A stretch of 64,000 nucleotides of DNA from Clostridium sp. HBUAS56010 (GCF_007115105.1 NZ_SULJ01000013.1:1-64000), one strand, 5' to 3'; counted from the stretch's first letter, positions 51,385 to 61,410 are shown. Translations and numbers: made by a program. The notes: generated by a model not told the origin, from the letters alone.

Positions 51385-52476
51385 ATGAAGAATTTTAAGT
51401 TACCGACGAAAAAAGAACTGGCATGTAATATGATAACGACATTTGTCTTTCTGATGTCAGCTACCATTATCTCTTACATGATTGTGCTGTTCGGCGGTTT
51501 TACCAATAACGTGGGAATGGTTTATATCATGGCAGTGGTTTTAATCTCCCGCTTTTCCAATGGCTATATTCCGGGGTTAGTTGCATCATTTATCAGTATT
51601 ATCTGTGTCAACTATATCTTTACTTACCCCTACATGGAATTTAAGCTTACCGGAATCGGGTATTCCATTACCTTTATTACACTGCTTGTTATTTCAACCA
51701 TTACAAGTGCTACCACCACTCATTTAAAACAGCAGAACCGTATTTTAAGCGAACGGGAAAAGCTTCTCATGGAAGCAGAGAAAGAAACCATGAGAGCCAA
51801 CCTTTTAAGGGCTATTTCCCATGACCTTAGAACCCCTCTTACGGGAATTATCGGTGCCAGCAGTGCTTATCTTGATAATGAAACCAGCATGTCGGAAGAT
51901 GAAAAAACCAGTCTGGTATCCAACATCAAAGAGGATGCCAACTGGCTGCTGAACATGGTGGAGAATCTCCTTAGTGTTACAAGAATACGGGATACAGGTG
52001 CACATGTAACAAAGCAGATGGAGCCGCTTGAGGAAGTGGTCAGCGAAGCTCTCCAGCGCTTTAAGAAGAGACTTCCCAATGCCACAGTCCATGTAAAGGT
52101 TCCTGACGAGATGATTATGGTTCCCATGGATGCTACCTTAATCGAGCAGGTGATTATCAACCTTCTTGAAAATGCAGTGTATCACTCCAATTCCACAGAG
52201 CCAATCTGTCTGTCCATCTCTGTTCATGATGGATATGCCTGGTTTGATGTGAGTGATCAGGGAATCGGGCTTCCATCGGAGAGACTATCCACTTTATTTG
52301 ACGGTTATACTTCATTGCCTAACAACAGCTATGATTCCCATAAGGGGATGGGAATTGGCCTTTCAATCTGTAAGACCATCATCGCTGCTCATAACGGAAG
52401 AATTACCGCTTCCAACAAAGAGCATGGAGCTGTTTTTACGTTTACATTACCATTAGGGGAGGATATTTATGAGTAA
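51385..52476 (+). CDS. KdpD-like sensor histidine kinase, short form
   Basis: 363 residues. It begins with the four-helix DUF4118 membrane region (about 15-112) of KdpD and continues with HisKA (His146, AISHDLRTPLTGI) and the ATPase domain (NLLENAVYHS; KGMGIGLSICK). The N-terminal KdpD and Usp domains that bind c-di-AMP or nucleotides in full-length KdpD are missing. It overlaps the regulator by eight bases. Only two bases separate GGAGG from ATG. Confidence 0.9.
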   Translation: MKNFKLPTKKELACNMITTFVFLMSATIISYMIVLFGGFTNNVGMVYIMAVVLISRFSNGYIPGLVASFISIICVNYIFTYPYMEFKLTGIGYSITFITLLVISTITSATTTHLKQQNRILSEREKLLMEAEKETMRANLLRAISHDLRTPLTGIIGASSAYLDNETSMSEDEKTSLVSNIKEDANWLLNMVENLLSVTRIRDTGAHVTKQMEPLEEVVSEALQRFKKRLPNATVHVKVPDEMIMVPMDATLIEQVIINLLENAVYHSNSTEPICLSISVHDGYAWFDVSDQGIGLPSERLSTLFDGYTSLPNNSYDSHKGMGIGLSICKTIIAAHNGRITASNKEHGAVFTFTLPLGEDIYE

Positions 52477-53179
52477 GTTTACAATCGTGATGATTGAGGA
52501 TGAAAAGAATATTTGTAATTTCATAGAAAGCGCATTGGAGAGGCAGGATTATAAAGTCAACACCGCCTGCAACGGCAGAGACGGTCTTGCACTGATTAAC
52601 ACCCTGTGCCCGGATGTGATCCTACTGGATTTGGGGCTGCCAGACCTTGATGGAATTGATATCATAAAGAGTGTCAGAAGCTGGACAACGATTCCCATTA
52701 TCGTCATATCAGCAAGAACCCAGGAGCAGGAAAAGGTGGCTGCCCTGGACTATGGTGCAGATGATTATATTACCAAGCCATTTGGCACCAGTGAGCTTTT
52801 AGCCAGAATCCGTACTGCACTGCGCCATGGTAAGCCTACGGTAAAAGCGGTTGATGGATACGTGATACAGACTCCCTACCGCAGTGAAGGGCTGGTTATT
52901 GACTTTGCCAGACGTCTTGTAACTCTTCACGACCATAAGATTCACCTGACTCAGATTGAATATAAGCTGGTATCTCTTTTAGCCGAAAACTCCGGAAAGG
53001 TTCTGACTTACGACTACATCATCAGCCATATATGGGGACCGTATGCGGACAATAACAACCAGATCCTCCGGGTTAATATGGCACATATCCGCCGTAAGAT
53101 TGAAGTCAATCCGGCAGAGCCCAGATACATATTCACCGAGATCGGTGTGGGATACCGTATGAAGGAAAGTGAAATTTAA
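52469..53179 (+). CDS. KdpE-like OmpR-family response regulator
   Basis: 236 residues: receiver domain with acidic pair IEDE (9-12), Asp54 (ILLDLGLPDLDG) and Lys105-region ITKPFGT; winged-helix C-terminus (LTQIEYKLVSLLAENSGK). Pairs with the short KdpD-like kinase. No kdpFABC genes are in the window, so the target may be remote or different. Its last four bases overlap the end of the convergent exonuclease gene. Confidence 0.9.
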   Translation: MSKFTIVMIEDEKNICNFIESALERQDYKVNTACNGRDGLALINTLCPDVILLDLGLPDLDGIDIIKSVRSWTTIPIIVISARTQEQEKVAALDYGADDYITKPFGTSELLARIRTALRHGKPTVKAVDGYVIQTPYRSEGLVIDFARRLVTLHDHKIHLTQIEYKLVSLLAENSGKVLTYDYIISHIWGPYADNNNQILRVNMAHIRRKIEVNPAEPRYIFTEIGVGYRMKESEI

Positions 53180-54168
53180 GAAAGGGGCTGTGCCCCCTTC
53201 TTCTTATTCTGTTTTCGGACTTTCGTTTTTTCTACACGCTTTTTTCTTGATTCTTCTTTCTTCTCATATATTTCATCAATCTCATCTTCACCAATCAGTT
53301 TCATGGTCTTCACCACATAAACCTGGCCATCATCATTACGCCGCATCCGAATCTTGCCTTTTACGTTTCCATGTACCGGACAGCAGCCAAGGGCCGTGTA
53401 AAACTTCTGGTTCACAGAAAACCACCGGATCTTTTTCCGCAGCATACGGTGGCATTTGCAGCAGATTAAATCCGTTACCACTTTATCTGCAATCGCATCC
53501 TGTTTGGTCTCAAATGGTTTTGATATATATTTGGCATATTCCGGAAACACCAGATATACCTCTTCTTCCCGATTCTGAGGCAGTCTGTAATAATCCGTGG
53601 ACCAATACTCCCTCACCTTTTCAAACTCCATTCTGCTCATGATCCGCCCGGTATAATGAGCATCATCAAGAGCACGGTGAAACGGACGCTCCTCCATAAT
53701 TCCCATATCTAAGACAGCAATGTCAAGGGACACCCGGTCTTTCCCGTTCCCATAAAGCAGGCTGAATAATTTTTGTATGTCATAATAAAGAAGAGGTTTT
53801 GAAAATGGATTCTCAATTCCATAGTAAGAGACATTCCGCTGCAGCTCTGTAAGATCCATGGACCCCCAGGTACAGTAACAGGCGTCTTGTCCGCACCATT
53901 CCATAAATTCCTGAAACGCACGTTTAAAATCCATTCCTTCTTTCATAAGAATCTTTTGATCCATATGGGTCACTTCCAGAATCTTCTCATGAAGTTCTTT
54001 ATAAACTTCCGGTTTGATCAGCCGCCTGAACTCTGATACTTCTGAAAACGTTTCATCAAGCTTTACCGCACCTATCTCTATAATCTCAAAGGGAAAATGC
54101 TCAATGGTATCTTCTTTTCCTCCTGCACTCTGGTTCCATTCCAGGTCCAGTACAATATAATTCTTCAT
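53176..54168 (-). CDS. DEDDh 3'-5' exonuclease with C-terminal zinc-ribbon-like region
   Basis: 330 residues. Exonuclease domain: DLEWNQ (Exo I Asp/Glu), TWGSMDLTEL (Exo II Asp) and HRALDDAHYT (Exo III His and Asp). The second half has two Cys pairs, CCKC-type near 248 and GCCP near 273, suggesting a zinc ribbon followed by a basic tail. The family includes KapD and RNase-T-like enzymes; the substrate (DNA or RNA) is not known. TTG 54171 directly precedes ATG 54168; ATG with AAAGGG eight bases upstream is used. Last gene of a three-gene operon. Confidence 0.86.
   Translation of the reverse strand: MKNYIVLDLEWNQSAGGKEDTIEHFPFEIIEIGAVKLDETFSEVSEFRRLIKPEVYKELHEKILEVTHMDQKILMKEGMDFKRAFQEFMEWCGQDACYCTWGSMDLTELQRNVSYYGIENPFSKPLLYYDIQKLFSLLYGNGKDRVSLDIAVLDMGIMEERPFHRALDDAHYTGRIMSRMEFEKVREYWSTDYYRLPQNREEEVYLVFPEYAKYISKPFETKQDAIADKVVTDLICCKCHRMLRKKIRWFSVNQKFYTALGCCPVHGNVKGKIRMRRNDDGQVYVVKTMKLIGEDEIDEIYEKKEESRKKRVEKTKVRKQNKKKGAQPLS
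53182..53205 (+). terminator. Hairpin after the KdpE-like gene
   Basis: AAGGGG (53182-53187) pairs with CCCCTT (53194-53199), then CTTCTTATTCT. It lies inside the 3' coding end of the convergent exonuclease gene. Weak U-run. Confidence 0.45.
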
Positions 54169-54180
54169 CAATTAAACCCT

Positions 54181-54393
54181 TTATTCTATCAGTCTTCTTA
54201 GCTTCGCGGCCATGGCCTCTTGGCGTTCCCTGGTTCCATCTGCATCAATGCTCCAGCCATTGTCCTTCCGGAGAATCAAATCCCCTTCCCTGGCGTCTTT
54301 TGGAAGCTCTGCAGCACTTATCTTTACGCTGTCTCCGTTCTCGTCCTCACAGACAGCGATTCCTCCGCTTATCCGGTCTATGGTATATCTCAT
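54181..54393 (-). CDS. DUF3006 family protein
   Basis: 70 residues: RYTIDRISGGIAVCEDENG followed by an acidic beta-rich core and a C-terminal helix. DUF3006 genes often lie beside ComEC-like metallo-beta-lactamase genes, as here (24 bases after it). ATG at 54393 is five bases from AAGGAG; an earlier ATG at 54408 is not preferred. Confidence 0.85.
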   Translation of the reverse strand: MRYTIDRISGGIAVCEDENGDSVKISAAELPKDAREGDLILRKDNGWSIDADGTRERQEAMAAKLRRLIE

Positions 54394-54417
54394 AACGTCT
54401 CCTTCCATGCCTTTGTC

Positions 54418-55560
54418 TTATGGCTTACAGATTTTACAGGCATCATACCCATCTTCAACCAGTTTCTCCCTGCTGCCGTTAAATGTACTGCGGTTCTCTG
54501 CCTTTATGGAGCTCACAGAACTGCATGAGGGACGATGGAACTTGTGGGTCTTTGTATTAATCACATACTCCTGTTCCTGAGTAACACGCTCTCCCTCTTT
54601 CCCTTCACTGCCAGTCTCAGGTACCGTCTCAGATGGTACTTCTTCTGAGGATTCTGCTCCGCCCTTTATTCCTGGAAATGTAATCTCTGTTCCATCACTA
54701 ACTGCCACAATGGTTCCAAGCTGATCGGTTCGAAAGACCTGTATGTTCTTTTCTTTCATCAATTCCAGAACTTCCTTATGGGGATGTCCGTAATCGTTAT
54801 TCTTCCCGGAGGAAACAATGGCATACTTCGGGTTAACCCGTTGGATAAACTCTCTGGAGGAGGAAGTGCTGCTTCCATGATGGGATAGCTTCAGCACATC
54901 AGCCTTTAGAGAAAGCCCATTGGCTAACATGTCGCTTTCAGCCTTCTTCTCCGCATCTCCGCACAGGACAAAGCTGTTTTTTCCGTAATCAAGACGAATT
55001 CCTACAGACCAGTTATTCAGTTCATTGCCGTATTTCCCGTTCGGTGCTATGATCTGAAAGGCTGCCTCTCCCAACTCATAGCTGGTTCCTGGCTCTGGAA
55101 GGGTAATCTTAAGCCCCTTCTCTTCAATGGCATCCAAAAGACGTTCATACTGCTTCGTGGTATGGGCTTTCTCCGGCATGATAACTTTTTTTACGTCAAA
55201 TGCCTTTATAACCGTTTCAAGCCCTCCAATGTGATCGGAGTGGGGATGGGTTCCAATGACATAATCAAGCTTCCCTACCCCCTGTTTTTTCAAGTAAGAC
55301 ACAACTCCCTGTCCCTGATCCCGTTCCCCGGCATCAATCAGCATAAAATGTCCGTCCTTCTCAATCAGGGTACTGTCTCCCTGCCCTACATCAATGAAGT
55401 GTACCTTTAAATCTGAACCGACTGCTGCCTTAGAATGCTCCACTGAGCCTGGTCCCGTTGCTGATGGTAATCCTGCGCATCCAGTCAAAACCAGAGCCAT
55501 AATCAAAACCATGGTCAAAGCCATGCGTTTGTAAAATCTTACTGCCATCGTTTCTCTCAT
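54418..55560 (-). CDS. Secreted ComEC-like metallo-beta-lactamase-fold lipoprotein
   Basis: 380 residues. Signal peptide with lipobox LTGC (Cys28), then an MBL domain with VHFIDVGQGDS, metal motif HPHSDH (105-110), GDAEKKAE and LKLSHHGS, matching the C-terminal domain of ComEC as a stand-alone protein. A disordered Glu/Ser/Thr linker leads to a C-terminal Ada-like metal-binding module (HKFHRPSC...CKICKP). It may be an extracellular nuclease or phosphodiesterase, inferred from the ComEC relation. AAGGAG nine bases before ATG. Confidence 0.87.
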   Translation of the reverse strand: MRETMAVRFYKRMALTMVLIMALVLTGCAGLPSATGPGSVEHSKAAVGSDLKVHFIDVGQGDSTLIEKDGHFMLIDAGERDQGQGVVSYLKKQGVGKLDYVIGTHPHSDHIGGLETVIKAFDVKKVIMPEKAHTTKQYERLLDAIEEKGLKITLPEPGTSYELGEAAFQIIAPNGKYGNELNNWSVGIRLDYGKNSFVLCGDAEKKAESDMLANGLSLKADVLKLSHHGSSTSSSREFIQRVNPKYAIVSSGKNNDYGHPHKEVLELMKEKNIQVFRTDQLGTIVAVSDGTEITFPGIKGGAESSEEVPSETVPETGSEGKEGERVTQEQEYVINTKTHKFHRPSCSSVSSIKAENRSTFNGSREKLVEDGYDACKICKP

Positions 55561-55581
55561 TCCGATTTGCTCCTTCGTGCT

Positions 55582-55610
55582 ATTATATGATAGAATCTCT
55601 CATCCTACAA
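55582..55610 (-). promoter_or_regulatory. Promoter of the MBL-DUF3006-exonuclease operon
   Basis: Minus strand -35 TTGTAG (55605-55610), 17-base spacer, -10 TATAAT (55582-55587), 21 bases before the MBL gene. Confidence 0.65.
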
Positions 55611-55644
55611 GTATTTTTCTGGTGAACACCAGTTCTTCCATTCT

Positions 55645-55676
55645 TAAAAATACAGGCTGCAAACAGATGCAGCCCC
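55645..55676 (-). terminator. Terminator of the choline-binding-repeat gene
   Basis: Minus strand GGCTGC-N8-GCAGCC (55655-55674) followed by TGTATTTTT. A second hairpin, CTGGTG/CACCAG, lies a little further along. Confidence 0.7.
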
Positions 55677-55694
55677 ATTTTATCCGTCAATTGC

Positions 55695-56384
55695 TTATGA
55701 AATCTTTGCACCATCGCTGCCAACCACAGACCCGTTTGGTGCAGTCGTACCTGCCAGCATATGTCCGTCCTCCGGATCACAGTAATACTGTTTTCCGTTC
55801 CAGTCTACCCAGCCGGTCGCCATATAACCACTTTCTTCAAAAAAGTACCATTTCTCACCGATGCTTTCCCACCGGTTTGCGGCATAACCTCCGTTCCGGT
55901 ACGCATACCACCAGCCAGTCTCATTTTTCATCCAGACGCCTGGTGCTTCTTTTCCGGTAGACGTCTGAGCGGACGCCCCTGACTCACCTAACTTGGGAAA
56001 CTCAACCGTTACGGTCAAAGTCCTGCTTAAATCTGCCCTTCTCTGCTTTATGTAAGTGGCGCCTTTCACCAGAATGCCACTTTCATTGGTTGCGAAATAA
56101 TATCCATCTTCTGCATAAAGCTTCACTTCCAGTCTGGGAACATCTCCCTCACTCCACTGAAACCCGTCATTTATAAACACACAGTCTCCCAGATAAACCC
56201 TGCTGTTGTCCACCGTAACTTCTGCCTGTTGTCCTGCAATGGATTCTCCGGGATTAATCTGGGCTGTGACATTCATCTTCACTTCCATGATCTTTTTCCT
56301 GGAAGCTGCCATTGCCGGAGCAGAAAACAGACCCGCCGCCAACATTCCGGCAAGAACTGCTGCAACTACCTTTTTACCAGTCAT
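55695..56384 (-). CDS. Secreted protein with choline-binding (cell-wall) repeats
   Basis: 229 residues. Signal peptide ending AMAA (about 27), a beta-rich domain of about 110 residues with no recognised family, a short linker and at least three CW_binding_1 repeats (GWWYAYRNGGYAANRWESIGEK is the first, cut here to GWWYAYRNGGYAANRW; then KWYFFEESGYMATGWV and KQYYCDPEDGHMLAG). The repeats bind choline or related wall polymer groups. Probably displayed on the cell surface; role unknown. Confidence 0.83.
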   Translation of the reverse strand: MTGKKVVAAVLAGMLAAGLFSAPAMAASRKKIMEVKMNVTAQINPGESIAGQQAEVTVDNSRVYLGDCVFINDGFQWSEGDVPRLEVKLYAEDGYYFATNESGILVKGATYIKQRRADLSRTLTVTVEFPKLGESGASAQTSTGKEAPGVWMKNETGWWYAYRNGGYAANRWESIGEKWYFFEESGYMATGWVDWNGKQYYCDPEDGHMLAGTTAPNGSVVGSDGAKIS

Positions 56385-56662
56385 ATAACCTATCCGCCTT
56401 TCCTTTATAACTCAATTACCAGCCAATTCCAACTGTATTTTTCTATTATAACTCATTTCATGGTATTTGAACATGGATATTCCGCCATTCCTCCATAAGA
56501 AACAAAATCTCCTGATTGTTTTATTTTTCACTAGGAATCCAATCTTTAATATGCTATCATAAATTCAGGGTGTACCTATTTGGAATAAATGTGCACTCAC
56601 ACAAACAGAAGATAAATTTTACAATGCTTTGAATGTTGTAAGACAAGGAGGAATCACACCTG

Positions 56663-57826
56663 ATGGCCGCGAAGATGATTTTCTATCATGGTTCTGCTGG
56701 TTCCAAACCGGATTTTGCTGAAGACCAGAAAAAGTTTGAGCACTTTATCTGCCGTATACCGGATCAGGACACGGAATCCGTTTTTATACTCCCCGAGAAC
56801 AAGGCTCTCTCAAAACCTTATTACTGGACCGGCATGGCACAGATCAGTAAGCTGGAATCCATTGGTGCCGTGGGACTTCAGACTGATCTCAGTGTTTCCA
56901 TTGGAAAAGGACTAAAGCTCTTTGATATGGAAGGCGGGCAAAAGGAGAAACTTCGGCTTTGTGCCATTTTTCAACCGGAACATCTCACTTTAAGTAAATT
57001 TTTAAGTCAGTGCCAGAAACTAATAAAGGAAAATATCTCTTTCTCTGTATGTGTCTACGGACTGCCTGAGAATCTGAATCTTATAAAGGAACTCCGCACC
57101 TGCCTTCCCGCTGATATCTATCTATGGATTGCCCCTGCAGACCGTGGTCTGCCTTACGCTCCAGATGATCAGGCTGAATTTGAAACCATTGACCCTTTCT
57201 TCTTGAAAGAAGCTGATGAATATTTTGGACGTTTTCCTTTATTCCGTATCCCATGGAAACCCAAAGCGTTCTTTTTTTATGGAGACAATGTTCCTTACAA
57301 AGAACTTAAGGGGGAGACTTCTGTTCTTTTATCTGCCTTAAAAAGGAACAGGGAGACTGCCCCTCTTTTTATCATAACCTCCCTTTCGCACCAGGAAGCC
57401 AGCAGGCATTTTCACAACATACTTCCATTGTGCACAGGAGGGATTTTTTCCGGCGGTGCACATATTTTTCTCAACAGAAGAAGAAGACAGCCGTTTAAAG
57501 AAGAATATCGTTTTACGGATTCTTCCCTGACTCCTGTTCTGGAACATATGGAGGCAAAATACGGATGCCGTCTAAGAATTTCTGAAGAAAAAGCTATGGT
57601 TTATAAATTCACTTTGGAAAAGCCCTCCAGCCGGTTGTGGAGAGAAGAAGAACTGAATGAGTTAAAGAGACAGATTCCACCGGAGCATTATAATTGTATT
57701 ATGGAAGGAAGCTGCCTCCATATTGTTTCTTCCAAGGCAGACATTACAAATGGAATACGAACCATCAGCAGATGGCTTTCTGTTCCAGAGGAATCCTGCG
57801 TAATTCTGGATGAATTTTTTAATTAG
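56663..57826 (+). CDS. Unknown protein; C-terminus resembles a HAD (Cof-type) domain lacking its last catalytic motif
   Basis: 387 residues, no signal peptide or membrane helix. The N-terminal 260 residues are unrecognised alpha/beta sequence. Residues about 285-387 resemble the cap and C-terminal core of sucrose-phosphatase-like HAD hydrolases (CLHIVSSKADITNGIRTISRWL), but the protein ends at VILDEFFN where such enzymes have GDxxND. No DxD nucleophile was found at the N-terminus either, so it is probably not an active HAD phosphatase. Start ATG at 56663; AAGGAGG is 11 bases away, a long gap. Confidence 0.55.
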   Translation: MAAKMIFYHGSAGSKPDFAEDQKKFEHFICRIPDQDTESVFILPENKALSKPYYWTGMAQISKLESIGAVGLQTDLSVSIGKGLKLFDMEGGQKEKLRLCAIFQPEHLTLSKFLSQCQKLIKENISFSVCVYGLPENLNLIKELRTCLPADIYLWIAPADRGLPYAPDDQAEFETIDPFFLKEADEYFGRFPLFRIPWKPKAFFFYGDNVPYKELKGETSVLLSALKRNRETAPLFIITSLSHQEASRHFHNILPLCTGGIFSGGAHIFLNRRRRQPFKEEYRFTDSSLTPVLEHMEAKYGCRLRISEEKAMVYKFTLEKPSSRLWREEELNELKRQIPPEHYNCIMEGSCLHIVSSKADITNGIRTISRWLSVPEESCVILDEFFN

Positions 57827-57880
57827 AACAAATCTTTTGATGTATGAAAATGATTATAAAACATTAGCAAAGGTGAGAAA

Positions 57881-58330
57881 ATGACCGTTAAAGAAATTGA
57901 AGAGCGTTCTAATGACATAATAAAGTGCCTGCTTCATATTTGGGAGCATTCAGTACGAGCAACGCATTCATTCCTTTCAGAGGAAGACATTCAGAAAATT
58001 TCTAAATGCATTCCAAACGCATTGCTGCAAGTTCCTCATTTAATTGTTATCCAAAACACAGACTATGACGTTGTTGGATTCATGGGAATCGCAGACACAA
58101 AATTAGAAATGTTGTTTATAGTCCCAGAGGAAAGAGGCAGGGGAGTTGGAAAGCATTTAGTAGAGTATGCTATAGAAAAACATTCTGTCAATGAGGTTTG
58201 TGTAAATGAACAAAATCCGCAAGCAGTTGGATTTTATCAGCATATGGGGTTCTCCGTATCCAAACGCACAGAATATGATGAGCAAGGCAATTCATTCCCT
58301 TTGCTATTCATGAATAGAGCAGTAACCTGA
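57881..58330 (+). CDS. GNAT-family N-acetyltransferase
   Basis: 149 residues. Acetyl-CoA site RGRGVGKHLVEYA (about 86-98), preceded by the beta-4 strand LEMLFIVPE, and NPQAVGFYQHMGF near the end, typical of Gcn5-related enzymes such as PhnO/RimI-like YjaB. Substrate unknown. AAAGGTG precedes ATG. Its codon use is more AT-rich than neighbouring genes, consistent with recent acquisition, though this was judged only by eye. Confidence 0.87.
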   Translation: MTVKEIEERSNDIIKCLLHIWEHSVRATHSFLSEEDIQKISKCIPNALLQVPHLIVIQNTDYDVVGFMGIADTKLEMLFIVPEERGRGVGKHLVEYAIEKHSVNEVCVNEQNPQAVGFYQHMGFSVSKRTEYDEQGNSFPLLFMNRAVT

Positions 58331-58384
58331 TTTTACAATTTTTAAACCAATATTCCCTTATTATTTTGTGGGAGCCTGGGCATG

Positions 58385-58529
58385 TCTGAAAACTGCTTGT
58401 TTCAAGAAGCTCGCTATACTTCGTGGGAGGTTTGTTCCAGATGAAGACGCGTAGCAGGCTACGAAAACTGAGTTTGGAGCAAATATACTGCTAAGTGGAA
58501 CGCGTAGATTGAATCAATGAGTTTTCAGA
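58385..58529. repeat. MITE-like or structured element, 145 bp with 10-bp terminal inverted repeats
   Basis: Ends are TCTGAAAACT (58385-58394) and AGTTTTCAGA (58520-58529), perfect inverted repeats. Inside are GTTCCA...TGGAAC, the dyad CGTAGC-AG-GCTACG, and the direct repeat ACGCGTAG occurring twice. Without a protein gene this looks like a miniature mobile element or a repeated structured RNA. It occupies most of the 487-base gap between the acetyltransferase and tRNA-Arg; the remainder (58530-58767) holds nothing I can support. Confidence 0.5.
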
Positions 58530-58767
58530 ACTTGTTTTTTCTCCATAATTGAGTTGAATTCATCGGTAGAAATGCCAGAATCCTCAAGCCGCTTTCTGCA
58601 TCGCTCTCTTCGGAGTAAAACCAGCCATGCAATGAAAGGAATCTCAAAAGGATGTAACACTTCTCCTCATAAGTATATTTTTGTAGTGGCTTTTTCAATC
58701 GTATTGGGTCTTTGTGCCACAATTATTATTGTTCTCCCCTGTATAGCAGGGGTGTGTTTTTTGACAC

Positions 58768-58816
58768 AAAAAATGCCGCCCCCTTTGCAAACCAAGGAGT
58801 TCGGCATTCTTTTTTA
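58768..58816 (-). terminator. Terminator of tRNA-Arg
   Basis: Minus strand AATGCCG (58802-58808) with CGGCATT (58772-58778), loop of 23, followed by TTTTTGTG. It starts about 10 bases after the tRNA. Confidence 0.75.
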
Positions 58817-58817
58817 A

Positions 58818-58891
58818 CGTTCCCGAGGTGATTTGAACACCCGGCCTACCGCTTAGGAGGCGGTCGCTCTATCCAGCTGAGCTACGGAAAC
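58818..58891 (-). tRNA. tRNA-Arg (anticodon CCU)
   Basis: 74 bases, full cloverleaf. Acceptor GTTTCCG with CGGGAAC (one G:U); D arm GCTC/GAGC; anticodon stem ACCGC/GCGGT with loop CTCCTAA, anticodon CCT; T arm GGGTG-TTCAAAT-CACCT; discriminator G. CCA not encoded. It reads AGG codons. Confidence 0.97.
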
Positions 58892-58925
58892 ATTGCTGTG
58901 TTACAATAATTGTTGTAACACAGTG
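58892..58925 (-). promoter_or_regulatory. Leader hairpin of tRNA-Arg
   Basis: CTGTGTTACAA (58896-58906) and TTGTAACACAG (58913-58923) form a perfect 11-bp stem with a 6-base loop, extendable past a small bulge. It lies between the promoter and the 5' end of the mature tRNA, so it may guide processing. Confidence 0.55.
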
Positions 58926-58933
58926 CAATCATT

Positions 58934-58962
58934 ATTATATTCATTATTATGCCTTTCGTCAA
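58934..58962 (-). promoter_or_regulatory. tRNA-Arg promoter
   Basis: Minus strand -35 TTGACG (58957-58962), 17-base spacer, -10 TATAAT (58934-58939). Confidence 0.8.
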
Positions 58963-58975
58963 GACATAACTTCCA

Positions 58976-59863
58976 TTATTCTGCTTTCTCTTTAAAATTC
59001 ACAGTTCCCTGCATCCAGATCTCTCCCTTAAATCTGCGTCCAACCTCCGGGACTCCCGTCAGATCCTTTTTTGCAATGGCTACATGAAAGATTAAGTCAC
59101 TGCACTCTAACGTAAAATCATAAACTTCTTCATCGGTGATCTGGTTCTTCTTCTCATCAATCTTTAAAATCTCGCCAATGATGGAATACTGGTCACACTC
59201 CACACCACAGGGCATGAAGCAGGAATCAATAATGGAATACAGGTCTTCCTTCATGGCTCTTCTGGAGGCCTGAGAATATAAATCAATGTCTTCAATGGTC
59301 AAAGTCTCCATGGCATCTTCATCACCGTTCTTTGCCGCTTCCAAAAGGGTGTTACGGTCTTTGGCGGCAACTCTGGCATTCTCTCTCTGCTTATCGGATT
59401 TCTGTATAGGAAGAAGAATCTTCCCTTCCACAGAAAGCCCTGACAGGCATGCATCCCTTGTATCCATAGAATGATGATCTATGAAACGCTCTCTGCATTC
59501 AAAGGAATTGTCTATATAAAAGATCAGGGAAATCCCAACCTTATATTCATCTAAAAGACCTGCATAAGTCTCCCGTTCGGTATGACGCTGAATGGTACAG
59601 GGAACATCTGATGTCACGTCAATGGTGTTCAAATAAGGATAATAATAGCTTCTCTGGAACTTTCCTTCCAGGTCCATCTCTCCAAAGATGGCAACCCCCA
59701 TTCCTGGTGCTACCTCCTTGCGAAGTTCACAAAGATTGGATTCTTCATCAATCTGAATCCGTTTTAAACCGGATAAGTCCTCACAGAACTGATCCAACAG
59801 TTTCTCTATGTCCCTGTCCTTCTGGTATAAACTAAAACCAATGGTTCTCAGGAATTTGTGCAT
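58976..59863 (-). CDS. DUF3881 family protein
   Basis: 295 residues, soluble, no membrane segment. It opens with HKFLRTIGFS and has the family's GVECDQYSIIGEILKIDE region near 220-237; DUF3881 is, to my knowledge, confined to Lachnospiraceae-like clostridia. Function unknown. AGGTGATG lies upstream of ATG. It has its own transcription unit, ending just before the tRNA-Arg promoter. Confidence 0.85.
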   Translation of the reverse strand: MHKFLRTIGFSLYQKDRDIEKLLDQFCEDLSGLKRIQIDEESNLCELRKEVAPGMGVAIFGEMDLEGKFQRSYYYPYLNTIDVTSDVPCTIQRHTERETYAGLLDEYKVGISLIFYIDNSFECRERFIDHHSMDTRDACLSGLSVEGKILLPIQKSDKQRENARVAAKDRNTLLEAAKNGDEDAMETLTIEDIDLYSQASRRAMKEDLYSIIDSCFMPCGVECDQYSIIGEILKIDEKKNQITDEEVYDFTLECSDLIFHVAIAKKDLTGVPEVGRRFKGEIWMQGTVNFKEKAE

Positions 59864-60003
59864 AGAATCATCACCTGCTTTCTGTTTTCTAAGATGAATT
59901 TCAGGAAAACAATAAGGCGAAGAACACTCCGCCTCAAGTCTTATCGCTTATTATATAACAAAACCACTGACAATACCAGTAAAATTTTTGTGAAACGCCT
60001 GTA

Positions 60004-61395
<1,392 letters not shown>

Positions 61396-61410
61396 TTAAA
61401 AAATGGCAAA

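Noticed and set aside
58525-58722. 65-codon minus-strand frame in the acetyltransferase to tRNA-Arg gap
   Set aside because: No ribosome site at its start and it runs into the inverted-repeat element; likely chance or part of a repeat.
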